Source: a virus. From it: a stretch of 28,458 bases of DNA. Under the pieces are notes generated by a model. That model was given only the letters and a program-made list of their open reading frames with translations, made no database searches and was not told the origin of the DNA. The position numbers and the translations under genes were made by a program. The stretch is taken from IMG/VR virus record IMGVR_UViG_3300044846_003701, positions 1 to 28,458 of that record. One strand, 5' to 3'. This document shows, piece by piece, positions 7,774 through 14,739 of the stretch (the first letter of the stretch is position 1; each line of letters starts with the position of its first letter).

Positions 7774-8527
7774 ACATTACAGTTTCTGCTAATTCCCAAA
7801 GTTTAGTGTTGATTGTATTTTGTGCGATGATGTTATCAATTTTTCTCATCTTTACATTTTTACCTCGTGTGTTGTTAACACTTACGCCTCCACGAATAAA
7901 CTTTTCTTGTACGGTGTTAAATACTTGCCACAAAGAGTTTCCTTCATCCTCAACTCTGTTTGGTTGTAACAATCCAAGTACTTCCATGTCATTGAATGTT
8001 TTTTCTGTATTGAATCTGATTTTAGCGGATTGTTGTACAAATCGTATTTTTTCATCGTCTGACATTTCTCTTGACATCATTCGACCAACAGATTGTTCAA
8101 TCATTGGTAGTTTCTTTGAAAAGGACTCTGCCAAGCCTTTTACCTCATCAAATGTAAAGTGATTGTGTCTCATAGTAAATCTGTCAGCAACTGACGTTGG
8201 TACAGTCAAACCATTTGAACAAACTAATCTGAACAATCCTGCGCTCAATGAAAACGCCGCTGAACCATTGTGTGAGTTTCGTATAATTGCCTCAACAACA
8301 GTGTCACCAACTTTTGGTAATTCACCATTTCTGAATTTGATTTCGTGAAGTGAGTGAATCCCACGTCCTGTTTGTTTAACAGAAGATACTTGCCATCCCT
8401 CACGATCGAAGAATTCTAAAACTTGGTCTGTTGGTACGAATGTGTATTTGTTAGTCATCTTAGGAGATGGACTAGTTGCAAACACAGAAGGAGCTACGGA
8501 TTTGATAAGTTCTGGTGTGTGAATCAT
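7772..8527 (-). CDS. DUF932 family protein
   Basis: This 251-aa protein fits the DUF932 / phage-plasmid-like family. Residues about 83-114 carry the family core: N-S-H-N-G-S followed by FRLVCSNGLTV, with the conserved VC(S)N(G)L segment. The rest is helical with a run of charged residues. DUF932 proteins are found on plasmids, phages and integrative elements, often close to DNA-processing genes, but their activity is unknown. The gene is a single-gene unit with its own host-type promoter (8554-8584), which suggests expression early after infection by unmodified host polymerase. The G+C content appears somewhat higher than in neighbouring genes. Confidence 0.85.
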   Translation of the reverse strand: MIHTPELIKSVAPSVFATSPSPKMTNKYTFVPTDQVLEFFDREGWQVSSVKQTGRGIHSLHEIKFRNGELPKVGDTVVEAIIRNSHNGSAAFSLSAGLFRLVCSNGLTVPTSVADRFTMRHNHFTFDEVKGLAESFSKKLPMIEQSVGRMMSREMSDDEKIRFVQQSAKIRFNTEKTFNDMEVLGLLQPNRVEDEGNSLWQVFNTVQEKFIRGGVSVNNTRGKNVKMRKIDNIIAQNTINTKLWELAETVM

Positions 8528-8553
8528 ACGTTTTATGTTTTAAGATTAGAATA

Positions 8554-8584
8554 CAAAGATAGTGTTTTTTTTCAATATTCCAAA
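8554..8584 (-). promoter_or_regulatory. Bacteroidota-type promoter for the DUF932 gene
   Basis: On the minus strand TTTG (8584-8581), a 19-bp spacer and TATCTTTG (8561-8554) match the Bacteroidota housekeeping consensus (TTTG at -33, TAnnTTTG at -7) exactly. The predicted start would leave a leader of about 20 nt before the ATG at 8527. The 15-base core CACTATCTTTGTATT is identical to that of the promoter at 11772-11802. Confidence 0.82.
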
Positions 8585-8585
8585 C

Positions 8586-8876
8586 TTAATTTAAAAATAT
8601 TTCTCCAAATTTTGTTTTTTGTATTATTCTATCAATTTCAGACTTTTTTTCCTTTTTTATCTCAGGAATTTTTAATTCAACAACAATTTCAACTATTTGA
8701 TTTCTTGTTAAAATAAAATCATCACCATTACTATAATTCTTTTCAGATCTTTCTCTTAACTTTTCATAAAATTCTTGTTTTTGTAAATCACCAATCAAAC
8801 TCATCAAATCGTTTGGGTTATTTTCAAAAAAATTAATAAGGTTTGTAATGTAAATTTCTAAATCTACGTTTTTCAT
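8586..8876 (-). CDS. Uncharacterised 96-aa phage protein
   Basis: No function is assigned. The protein starts with an acidic helix (LEIYITNLINFFENNPNDL), continues with LIGDLQKQEFYEKLRE, and ends KFGEIFLN. This order resembles small conserved proteins of unknown role in other large phages, from general recollection only. It follows the LRR protein gene after 12 bp and probably shares its transcript. Confidence 0.68.
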   Translation of the reverse strand: MKNVDLEIYITNLINFFENNPNDLMSLIGDLQKQEFYEKLRERSEKNYSNGDDFILTRNQIVEIVVELKIPEIKKEKKSEIDRIIQKTKFGEIFLN

Positions 8877-8888
8877 TTTTTTTAAATT

Positions 8889-10814
8889 TTAAGATTCACA
8901 ACCATTTCTAACTCTCAACTCCTCTGGAAAATCAACAATAAAGAAATCTTCTGTAGGTGTCATATATTTGTACAATTCTTTTGGTAAGTTCTCAACGTCC
9001 ACACTAGAACCTAATACCGATAGGAAAGTTAAGCAATATAATTTAGATATTGACTTTGGTAACGTAGTTAATTCTTTATTATCTGTTAAATTCACAAAAC
9101 TTAACATTCTACATTCTCCAATAGACTCCGGTAAACTTTTAATTAGATTATCGGCAACCAATGTGTTCAATCCTTTAAATCTTGAAATATTAGACGGTAT
9201 ATCAAAAGGTTGTAGTTTTTCTGATTTGTTTTCTAAATTTATAAATCGGGTTTCTTCTGGTAATATTTCAAACAAGCTATCTAAACCAAACATCATTGCA
9301 TATTTTGCGTGTGCATCATTTGGGAAAGTAATTGGTAGATAATCCATATCCAAATCTTTTTTAACGATTTGTTCTGTATATTTCTTCATGAGTGAATTAT
9401 GGTAAGGTGCCATTTCTCTACTCATAATTAAACTCACATCCGCCTCACTTAATTTTTCGATAGGTGTCAATAATAATGCCTTTCTTTTCTTAGAAAGGTA
9501 ATATCCTTTACTTTCTTCATCAGAATCACTTAACATTTGACCGTTAAGTTTACCGTCTAAACCTATATATTTGTGTCTTAAATATGGTGTGAAATTCCTA
9601 TAAATTTCTTCACCATTTCTAGTTGTAGTCAAATCGGGACTTCTTAGTTCTAACCATAATTCCGCATTTTCTTCTGAACCTAATTCTTTAATGGCGTCTG
9701 ACTCTATGTTTTTTCGTTCAAAAGTCATCATCATCTGTTGTTGTTCTGATGAATACGGGTTTGGTTTGAAGTACTGCTCTTTTCCTCTTAAATTAGGTAC
9801 TTTATCCGTCACTTCACTCCAAGGTATTACTGTTGACCCAGCATATCTTCCTGAGTTTGTTCCATCTGCCAATCTGAATCTTACTTTATTTCCGTAATCA
9901 TAGTCAGTCAAAATCACTACTGCGTAATTCACATCACTTTCTTTCATGTTTTTATTAATAACATAGTAAAGTGTTAAATTTTGTCTTAATCTATAATTGT
10001 AGTAATAATTAGATGACCCTTCCCAAGACGTACACCATCTTCTATCTGGTGCAAATTTCTTACGAATGTTAATGCATTTATGTTTTTGGTCAGGAGCAAA
10101 GATAAGTACATTATCATCTTCGTAAGCTATATCAACATCACTTGTATCTACTTCTGGTAACTTATATTCATCCTTAATTGGTAGTGCATCAACAACGTGT
10201 TCGAACTCTTGGAAATTCATCATCCCCGCAGGTTTTGTGTTAATCGGAACTAAAGGATAGTTTGCTATATACCTATCAACTCTTGTAACTATTTGTTCAA
10301 TGTTTTCGTCAGAATTTTCTTTTACTAATTTAGCGGTCAATTTGTCTTTCAATACATTTTCAAAATCTCTCCTTATCAAAGCATTAAGTTCCATAGAAGT
10401 CATGGACAAAACATCCTTTTCATATCTTCTTTTATCCAAAGCCTTCAATTCAAAAAATTTCTTTAAATTCAATTTAACTAAATTTTTATCAGAACCTTTG
10501 TTTTTCTTAATAAAGTTTTGATATACTTCATTGAAAGTTTTCTTTGCCTTCTGAGCGTCTAATTTTGTTGTTACAAAACTTTTCAATTTTTCATAATCAT
10601 AAGTGAAAATATCCCTTTCATTACCTGGTAATGTATCTTTGAATTTTTCAAAATCTTGTATAATTTGTGTTATCTCTTCCGCTGAGTCTTCAGTATCCCC
10701 TGAGAATTTACCTATCAATTTTTTAACCGTAGATTCTGGGTATTCCAATAAGATGTAACCTCTTTTCTGTTTTGTTTCTTTTACTATTTTAGATAGAATA
10801 TTTACTAACTCCAT
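8889..10814 (-). CDS. 641-aa LRR-containing putative virion protein with targeting-like N terminus
   Basis: The start is placed at the ATG at 10814, giving MELVNILSKIVKE, rather than at an upstream in-frame GTG (10841), because GATATTTAT lies just before this ATG and because the resulting N terminus resembles those of other proteins here (helix ending V-K-E). The middle part has a charged segment with VLIFAPDQKHKC and WCTSWEG (WCTS at about 260-263) followed by a Tyr-rich stretch and alternating beta strands; the domain is unnamed. About residues 530-620 are leucine-rich repeats (LPESIGE, LPKSISK, LPKELYK). LRRs suggest protein binding. I infer an internal or structural virion protein; no enzyme motif is visible. 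Confidence 0.75.
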   Translation of the reverse strand: MELVNILSKIVKETKQKRGYILLEYPESTVKKLIGKFSGDTEDSAEEITQIIQDFEKFKDTLPGNERDIFTYDYEKLKSFVTTKLDAQKAKKTFNEVYQNFIKKNKGSDKNLVKLNLKKFFELKALDKRRYEKDVLSMTSMELNALIRRDFENVLKDKLTAKLVKENSDENIEQIVTRVDRYIANYPLVPINTKPAGMMNFQEFEHVVDALPIKDEYKLPEVDTSDVDIAYEDDNVLIFAPDQKHKCINIRKKFAPDRRWCTSWEGSSNYYYNYRLRQNLTLYYVINKNMKESDVNYAVVILTDYDYGNKVRFRLADGTNSGRYAGSTVIPWSEVTDKVPNLRGKEQYFKPNPYSSEQQQMMMTFERKNIESDAIKELGSEENAELWLELRSPDLTTTRNGEEIYRNFTPYLRHKYIGLDGKLNGQMLSDSDEESKGYYLSKKRKALLLTPIEKLSEADVSLIMSREMAPYHNSLMKKYTEQIVKKDLDMDYLPITFPNDAHAKYAMMFGLDSLFEILPEETRFINLENKSEKLQPFDIPSNISRFKGLNTLVADNLIKSLPESIGECRMLSFVNLTDNKELTTLPKSISKLYCLTFLSVLGSSVDVENLPKELYKYMTPTEDFFIVDFPEELRVRNGCES

Positions 10815-10830
10815 TTCTGTATTTTTATAA

Positions 10831-10839
10831 ATAAATATC
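10831..10839 (-). promoter_or_regulatory. Candidate late-promoter motif GATATTTAT before the LRR gene
   Basis: GATATTTAT ends 16 nt before the ATG at 10814. It argues for that start over the upstream GTG, which would overlap the motif. Confidence 0.45.
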
Positions 10840-10862
10840 ACCTGAGATTAAAAACTTATGAA

Positions 10863-11702
10863 TCAGTAATTCATTAACAAAAGTTCTTCCCCCATATTCT
10901 GTTTTGTCCCTTTTTTTGCTGCTGCGGCTTTGGCAAATTGTTTTCTTTCCCATCTGTATTTATCTTCAGGAAACCATTCGTGAAGTAACTCAAAATCATA
11001 ATACGATAGACTAAATTTTCCTTTTACATTGTGTAATACATTCGCAAGTCTTTCATGGTCTTGTCTATCAAAATCGTGATTTGAATAGTAATTTTCCGTT
11101 TTCCAATACGGTGGATCGACATAAAAATATGTTGTTGGTGAATCATACTTTTTAATGACATCCTCAAAATCCATATTTTCAACATCCGTAATTTTCAAGA
11201 AATGTTCTACCCAATCAGGTTTAGCCAATTTATCTCTAAATGTAAGATATTTTGATTTGTAATTACCTTTCAAGTCAATAAATGAACTTGTTTCAGGTTT
11301 AGAACCACTAAAAACCTGTGTAAGAACATAAGCGTATTTAGCGGCAACTTCATAATTACCAGGTTCTACGCTGAAACCTTCACTAAAAATTTCAGTCTGA
11401 AACCTGATAAACTGTTCTTTATAAATTGGTGGAGTTACTTCTACACCAAATTTCTGACAATCAATTGTGTTAATTGCACTCAATAATTCAGTTGGATTCT
11501 GAATACATTTAAAAAGATTGTAATTGAGTGGATTAAAGTCGTTATAAACAACTTTCTTTAGGTTTGGGAACTGTTTTAAGTCCATGTTAAAAAAACACCA
11601 AAACATCCCTCCAAATGTTTCAACATATGTTTCCATATTATTATCATAGAAAGGGACTATCCACTTTCCAATTTTACTCTTACCTCCGATATAACTTAAC
11701 AT
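10863..11702 (-). CDS. Second Dam-family (D12 class) adenine-N6 DNA methyltransferase
   Basis: This 279-aa protein has the D12 layout: YIGGKSKIG at residues 4-12 (SAM binding), VETFGGMFW at 27-35, and the catalytic DPPYW at 196-200, followed by a Tyr-rich segment. A basic C terminus (KQFAKAAAAKKGTKQ) may contact DNA. It is only distantly related to the methylase at 70-861, so the two probably recognise different sequences or came separately. It is a single gene facing left, next to the repeat RNA region, with no restriction enzyme nearby. Its upstream region (ATAAATATC about 20 nt before the start) lacks a clear TATTTAT or host promoter. Confidence 0.92.
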   Translation of the reverse strand: MLSYIGGKSKIGKWIVPFYDNNMETYVETFGGMFWCFFNMDLKQFPNLKKVVYNDFNPLNYNLFKCIQNPTELLSAINTIDCQKFGVEVTPPIYKEQFIRFQTEIFSEGFSVEPGNYEVAAKYAYVLTQVFSGSKPETSSFIDLKGNYKSKYLTFRDKLAKPDWVEHFLKITDVENMDFEDVIKKYDSPTTYFYVDPPYWKTENYYSNHDFDRQDHERLANVLHNVKGKFSLSYYDFELLHEWFPEDKYRWERKQFAKAAAAKKGTKQNMGEELLLMNY

Positions 11703-11771
11703 AGATGAAATATAAGATATTTATGATAATCAGTCAATGAATATTTTTTTTTAAAAAAAGATTACAAAAGT

Positions 11772-11802
11772 TTTGGCAGAACCAAAAACTTCACTATCTT
11801 TG
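11772..11802 (+). promoter_or_regulatory. Bacteroidota-type promoter for the repeat RNA
   Basis: TTTG (11772-11775), a 19-bp spacer and TATCTTTG (11795-11802) match the Bacteroidota consensus exactly. The -33 element lies in a small inverted repeat, TTTTGG-CAGAA-CCAAAA (11771-11787), which could be an operator. Transcription should start near 11808. Confidence 0.82.
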
Positions 11803-11835
11803 TATTGTCGATGTAGGTAACACTATTGAAAACAA

Positions 11836-11947
11836 GGATGTCAGTACTCCTAATTAACAATCTGAACGCCTGATGTTGGGTGTGTCAACATAGGATGTCA
11901 GTACTCCTAATTAACAATCTGAACGCCAAGTGTTGGGTGTGTCAACA
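11836..11947 (+). repeat. Two tandem 57-bp repeats
   Basis: Copy 1 spans 11836-11890 and copy 2 11893-11947. The 55-base units differ only at three adjacent bases (TGA versus AAG) after the shared GAACGCC. Both begin GGATGTCAGTACTCC and end TGTTGGGTGTGTCAACA. Weakly similar sequence before copy 1 (from about 11811) and after copy 2 (to about 11973) may be decayed outer copies. The period of 57 is a multiple of three. Confidence 0.95.
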
Positions 11948-11985
11948 CGGGTTGATACCCTCAATTGAATAAATGAAATAATCTA

Positions 11986-12013
11986 AAAACCCTTCCGATA
12001 ATGGAGGGGTTTT
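11986..12013 (+). terminator. Terminator of the repeat RNA
   Basis: AAAACCCTTCC pairs with GGAGGGGTTTT (11 bp with one G-U pair) around a 6-nt loop, followed by TTTTATATTTAT. The TATTTAT motif of the next gene begins right behind it. Confidence 0.8.
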
Positions 12014-12014
12014 A

Positions 12015-12021
12015 TATTTAT
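12015..12021 (+). promoter_or_regulatory. TATTTAT motif before the 12028 gene
   Basis: TATTTAT ends 6 nt before the ATG at 12028 and directly follows the terminator stem, so the gene probably has its own signal rather than relying on the RNA upstream. Confidence 0.42.
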
Positions 12022-12027
12022 AGTAAT

Positions 12028-12519
12028 ATGAAGTTACTATCTTTAATAAAGTCGTTAATAACCGAGGCTAAACAACTAATTGACAGGTACGAAATTGATG
12101 GTCAAAATGTTAGCATATTCTATAACGACCATTCAAATTTAGCTCAAAATTCATCAAAATATGGTAGACAATCAATTGAGGATATAAAAGAATCAATGGT
12201 TGATATTTTAGATGTTATCGTTGAAGTATCTATGGACATACTTAGTTCTCCAAGTAAAGTAAAAGATAAAGACCATTCAATATTGGTTAAGGATCATATG
12301 ATAGGTATTGATTATCATTTTTGGGTTACAACATCCTCAAATGGTGATTTATTTTTAATTATTAATACATCTATTAGTCACCCAAAAAATTTACCGACTA
12401 AAAAAAATGATAAAAAAATAATCATAACTAAAAATGGTGACACAATAATAAAAGAAGGTATCAATCTTAATGTATTTACTAAAATAATCAAAGGTGATAT
12501 TATTATTTATTACAATTAA
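12028..12519 (+). CDS. 163-aa putative packaged protein with targeting-like N terminus
   Basis: The start is placed at 12028 rather than at an in-frame ATG at 12001, because the latter lies inside the terminator hairpin and the TATTTAT motif falls between the two. From 12028 the protein starts MKLLSLIKSLITE, a short amphipathic helix ending in I-T-E, as in T4 internal head proteins. The rest has a helical part (about residues 40-75) and beta strands (YHFWVTTSSNGDLFLIINTS). No family is recognised. The gene at 12532 follows after 12 bp. Confidence 0.7.
   Translation: MKLLSLIKSLITEAKQLIDRYEIDGQNVSIFYNDHSNLAQNSSKYGRQSIEDIKESMVDILDVIVEVSMDILSSPSKVKDKDHSILVKDHMIGIDYHFWVTTSSNGDLFLIINTSISHPKNLPTKKNDKKIIITKNGDTIIKEGINLNVFTKIIKGDIIIYYN
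12504..12510 (+). promoter_or_regulatory. TATTTAT motif before the 12532 gene
   Basis: TATTTAT ends 21 nt before the ATG at 12532 and lies inside the end of the preceding gene, so it may be coincidental (it encodes Ile-Ile-Tyr). Confidence 0.25.
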
Positions 12520-12531
12520 ATTATTTTAACT

Positions 12532-12684
12532 ATGGAAGAAAAAAAACAAGCAACACAAGTTACAGGATGTAGAAAATGTAATAAAGGACAAGAAAAACTT
12601 CAAACATTTTTAGTGGTTTTAGGAACAATTATGTTTTTTTTGGCAATATATGGTGTTGTTAGATTGGTACAGGACATTTTTTAA
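12532..12684 (+). CDS. 50-aa single-pass membrane protein with CxxC
   Basis: An ATG at 12532 opens a 50-codon frame ending at 12684. The N-terminal half is polar and has a CxxC pair (GCRKC, C13 and C16). The C-terminal half is one clear membrane helix (about residues 25-47, FLVVLGTIMFFLAIYGVVRLV). It follows the 163-aa gene by 12 bp and its stop overlaps the stop of the convergent dnaJ-like gene by 4 bp. Possible roles include a small membrane regulator or a holin-like protein; nothing shows which. Confidence 0.62.
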   Translation: MEEKKQATQVTGCRKCNKGQEKLQTFLVVLGTIMFFLAIYGVVRLVQDIF

Positions 12685-13604
12685 TTCCTATCATATTTTA
12701 AAAATTGATTTATTAATAAATCACCTACAGTTCCAGTATATCTAAACCCTTTACCTTTAACTCTTAATGGTTTTGATGTATCCATATTTTTAGGGAAATT
12801 TATTGACAAATCACCATCAGGGTGAGGTATTACAAAACTTTCCTTTTTTAAATCATCCAGTGTAAAAAATTTGTGATATAATAAATGTTCACCCATTTTA
12901 CCAAAACCATTTTGAGATTTTAAATCTATTTTTACAGATAAATCACCATATTCCCCATTAAGGTAGTCTCCCATTCCTTGTATCCTTAATAATTGACCAT
13001 CTTCAATACCGTGTGGAACTCTTATTTCCAATTCTTTAAACTCTTCTTTTGAGGATGCTCCTCCGCAAACATGACATGGGTCAACAATTTGTTGACCAGT
13101 TCCACCACAAGTGTTACAAGTCATCGCAACCGCTTGAACGAACATCCCACTACCTATTTGTTGTATTATTTGCCCATGTCCCTTACAAGTTGGGCATACA
13201 ACTTTTTTTCCTCCTGTTCCGTTACATGGTTCACATTTTTCATGTCTTCTATAATTCAAAGGTATTTTTTTATTCAAATATGAATCAACAATTCCAACAT
13301 CTATTTTGATTACTTTAGATGGTTTAGATTGTCTTCTAAATTGATTACCGAACATTTCAAACATATCGTTGAAATTAGAAAACCTCGAATCACCAAAAGG
13401 GTTTTTTCTTTGCAAATCATATTGTCTGCGTTTACCTTCATCTCCTATGGTGTCATAAGCTACCGATATTTGTTTAAAGGTATCCTCATCTCCACCAGCA
13501 TCTGGATGATTTTCTTTTGCTAATTTTCTATATGCTTTTTTAATTTCATCTTGTGTTGCTTCTTCTGTAACACCTAAAACACTATAATAATCTTCAGTAT
13601 TCAT
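12681..13604 (-). CDS. dnaJ: DnaJ-like co-chaperone
   Basis: This 307-aa protein has all DnaJ parts in compact form. The J domain (residues 5-65) holds the HPD motif at 33-35 that stimulates DnaK ATPase. A short G/F-like linker rich in Phe and Asn follows (about 68-95). The zinc region has four Cys pairs (C124/C127, C137/C140, C163/C166, C177/C180); the last repeat is degenerate (CHVCGGAS). The substrate-binding C-terminal domain runs from about 185 to the end. Bacterial DnaJ has about 375 residues, so the linker and C terminus are shortened. No DnaK is in the window; it probably recruits host DnaK to fold or assemble phage proteins. Confidence 0.95.
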   Translation of the reverse strand: MNTEDYYSVLGVTEEATQDEIKKAYRKLAKENHPDAGGDEDTFKQISVAYDTIGDEGKRRQYDLQRKNPFGDSRFSNFNDMFEMFGNQFRRQSKPSKVIKIDVGIVDSYLNKKIPLNYRRHEKCEPCNGTGGKKVVCPTCKGHGQIIQQIGSGMFVQAVAMTCNTCGGTGQQIVDPCHVCGGASSKEEFKELEIRVPHGIEDGQLLRIQGMGDYLNGEYGDLSVKIDLKSQNGFGKMGEHLLYHKFFTLDDLKKESFVIPHPDGDLSINFPKNMDTSKPLRVKGKGFRYTGTVGDLLINQFLKYDRN

Positions 13605-13617
13605 TTAATCTTCATTT

Positions 13618-13624
13618 TATTTAT
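13618..13624 (+). promoter_or_regulatory. TATTTAT motif in the dnaJ / 13649 divergent gap
   Basis: TATTTAT ends 24 nt before the ATG at 13649 in the 44-bp gap between divergent genes. A TATAATA stretch lies between the motif and the start. Confidence 0.35.
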
Positions 13625-13648
13625 TATTGGTAGTATAATAAAAAATTT

Positions 13649-14287
13649 ATGAATTATCTAATCGTTCTTTTCAAAAATAAAAAAAGAAAAAAGATTATAA
13701 ACAAATTTGTAAAATCAGATAAAGCCAAAACTTATTTTGATAAACTTAAAAAAGATAGTTTATTGATAAATTTTGAGGTTAAGGTTGAGAATGGAAAAGA
13801 ATGTGTTTATGAATTGGCCTTACTTGAAAGGAACTCATTAGATTTCCAACCGTTATTTGTTAAAGATGAATTGGGTAGACAAGTTGAGATTAATTTAGAT
13901 GATTCAGATTATAAAATAATAGATATATCTTATTACAAAAAAGAAGAAACGGTATTTCATTACAAAACAAAAAATAAAATAAGTTTTGATTTTTTTGTGA
14001 AAAGATTTTTACCAAAAACTGGTTTAAAACTTATATCTAAAATTAATAATAAATTAGTGGTTCAAAACGACGATGTCTTTGAGATATTTTCTTGTAAAAG
14101 TTCTGAAGACTCAGAACGTTTTATTGAGTCTTTAGAAGAGTTTTTAATAGATAATAATAGAATTGATTGTTTAATAGTTAAAGATGTCTCTAAACAACAA
14201 AAAAAATATTTATATGATTTGTTAGAAGAACAAGGTGTAAATAAATCATTTCTTTATAGAACTTCTACGACTTATTTTAGAAAATAA
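13649..14287 (+). CDS. Uncharacterised 212-aa protein
   Basis: No family is recognised. The first 35 residues are very basic (KNKKRKKIINKF), followed by alternating strands and helices and a Ser/Glu-rich helix near residues 148-165. A basic N terminus could bind nucleic acid, but no DNA-binding motif is visible. It is a single rightward gene; its last 42 bp overlap the end of the convergent gene at 14246-14578, so the two mRNAs are complementary there. Confidence 0.66.
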   Translation: MNYLIVLFKNKKRKKIINKFVKSDKAKTYFDKLKKDSLLINFEVKVENGKECVYELALLERNSLDFQPLFVKDELGRQVEINLDDSDYKIIDISYYKKEETVFHYKTKNKISFDFFVKRFLPKTGLKLISKINNKLVVQNDDVFEIFSCKSSEDSERFIESLEEFLIDNNRIDCLIVKDVSKQQKKYLYDLLEEQGVNKSFLYRTSTTYFRK

Positions 14288-14578
14288 CTTTTTAAAAAAA
14301 CCTATTTTAGGTTCTTCAACTGTCTCAGTTGTTTGTTCTTTTTCCATTGTATATATCTTTTCATTTATAAAAACAACTTCTGAACCTGAAATATCTATTT
14401 TAAATTTCATCCTACCTCTATCTATTTCTCTGAAATTTCCTTGTACTGTTTGAAAATCTTCCTCATTTAATTCAAACAAAATTATATTTTTCCCGTTTGG
14501 AAATAATTCTTGAGCTCCTTCCGTTAACAACATAAGTTTATTTAAGATATCATCAATATTTTTTTCATTTTTTGCCAT
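14246..14578 (-). CDS. Uncharacterised 110-aa protein with LLTE near the N terminus
   Basis: Residues about 8-20 form a helix ending L-L-T-E (ILNKLMLLTE), like the capsid-targeting peptides seen elsewhere in the window, but less clearly because it starts with a polar stretch. The middle is beta-rich (NIILFELNEEDFQ, MKFKIDISGSEVVF), and the C terminus is basic (KKLFSKISRRSSIKK). No family is recognised. It is the last of a run of overlapping leftward genes (16024 to 14246): it shares 37 bp with the gene before it and 42 bp with the convergent gene 13649-14287. Confidence 0.62.
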   Translation of the reverse strand: MAKNEKNIDDILNKLMLLTEGAQELFPNGKNIILFELNEEDFQTVQGNFREIDRGRMKFKIDISGSEVVFINEKIYTMEKEQTTETVEEPKIGFFKKLFSKISRRSSIKK

Positions 14579-14739
14579 AATGTTAGTTTTTTTGGTTTTG
14601 GTAAAATATCTTGTTTTTTAAACTTTTTAATCGAATTGATAAATTCTTCTTTTTCTAAATCAATTTCTAAAGAATCTTTTTTTATTTCACTTTTCAACCA
14701 ATTAATCTGGGTTTCCAACTTTGTTTGTCTCTTCTTCAT
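14542..14739 (-). CDS. Small basic coiled-coil protein (65 aa)
   Basis: This Lys/Glu-rich peptide is almost entirely helical, with heptad-like spacing in the first 40 residues (LETQINWLKSEIKKDSLEI), and contains a Pro-Lys stretch (LPKPKKL) before a basic tail. It overlaps genes on both sides by 37-38 bp in other frames, which is unusual; support is mainly its position in a tightly packed gene run. It could be a minor structural or scaffold component. Confidence 0.5.
   Translation of the reverse strand: MKKRQTKLETQINWLKSEIKKDSLEIDLEKEEFINSIKKFKKQDILPKPKKLTLWQKMKKILMIS

Larger units (their letters stand above)
11808..12013 (+). ncRNA. Putative non-coding RNA with two 57-nt repeats
   Basis: The 325-bp stretch 11703-12027 has no substantial gene. 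It holds a host-type promoter, two near-identical repeats and a terminator, defining an RNA of about 205 nt. Each repeat ends in a hairpin with stem TGTTG/CAACA. The flanking pair is A-T in copy 1 and G-C in copy 2, a compensatory change that supports a folded RNA. G+C is about 44%, higher than its surroundings. A competing view is a peptide: copy 2 and the sequence after it contain a 25-codon frame (11895-11972, with CWVC), while copy 1 has a stop after 11 codons. No known RNA family is recognised. Confidence 0.58.

Noticed and set aside
7704-8348. Plus-strand open frames opposite the DUF932 gene
   Set aside because: The minus-strand gene has clear family motifs, a promoter and a hairpin; the opposite frames look like shadows rich in Ser, Phe and Leu.
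10815-10841. Upstream GTG start for the LRR protein
   Set aside because: It overlaps the GATATTTAT motif and adds nine residues not seen in the similar N termini; the ATG at 10814 fits better.
11836-11947. CRISPR-like array
   Set aside because: The two units are almost entirely identical, with only a 2-bp gap between copies, so there are no spacers.
12001-12027. Upstream ATG start for the 163-aa protein
   Set aside because: This ATG lies within the terminator hairpin, upstream of the TATTTAT motif; the ATG at 12028 gives the targeting-like N terminus.
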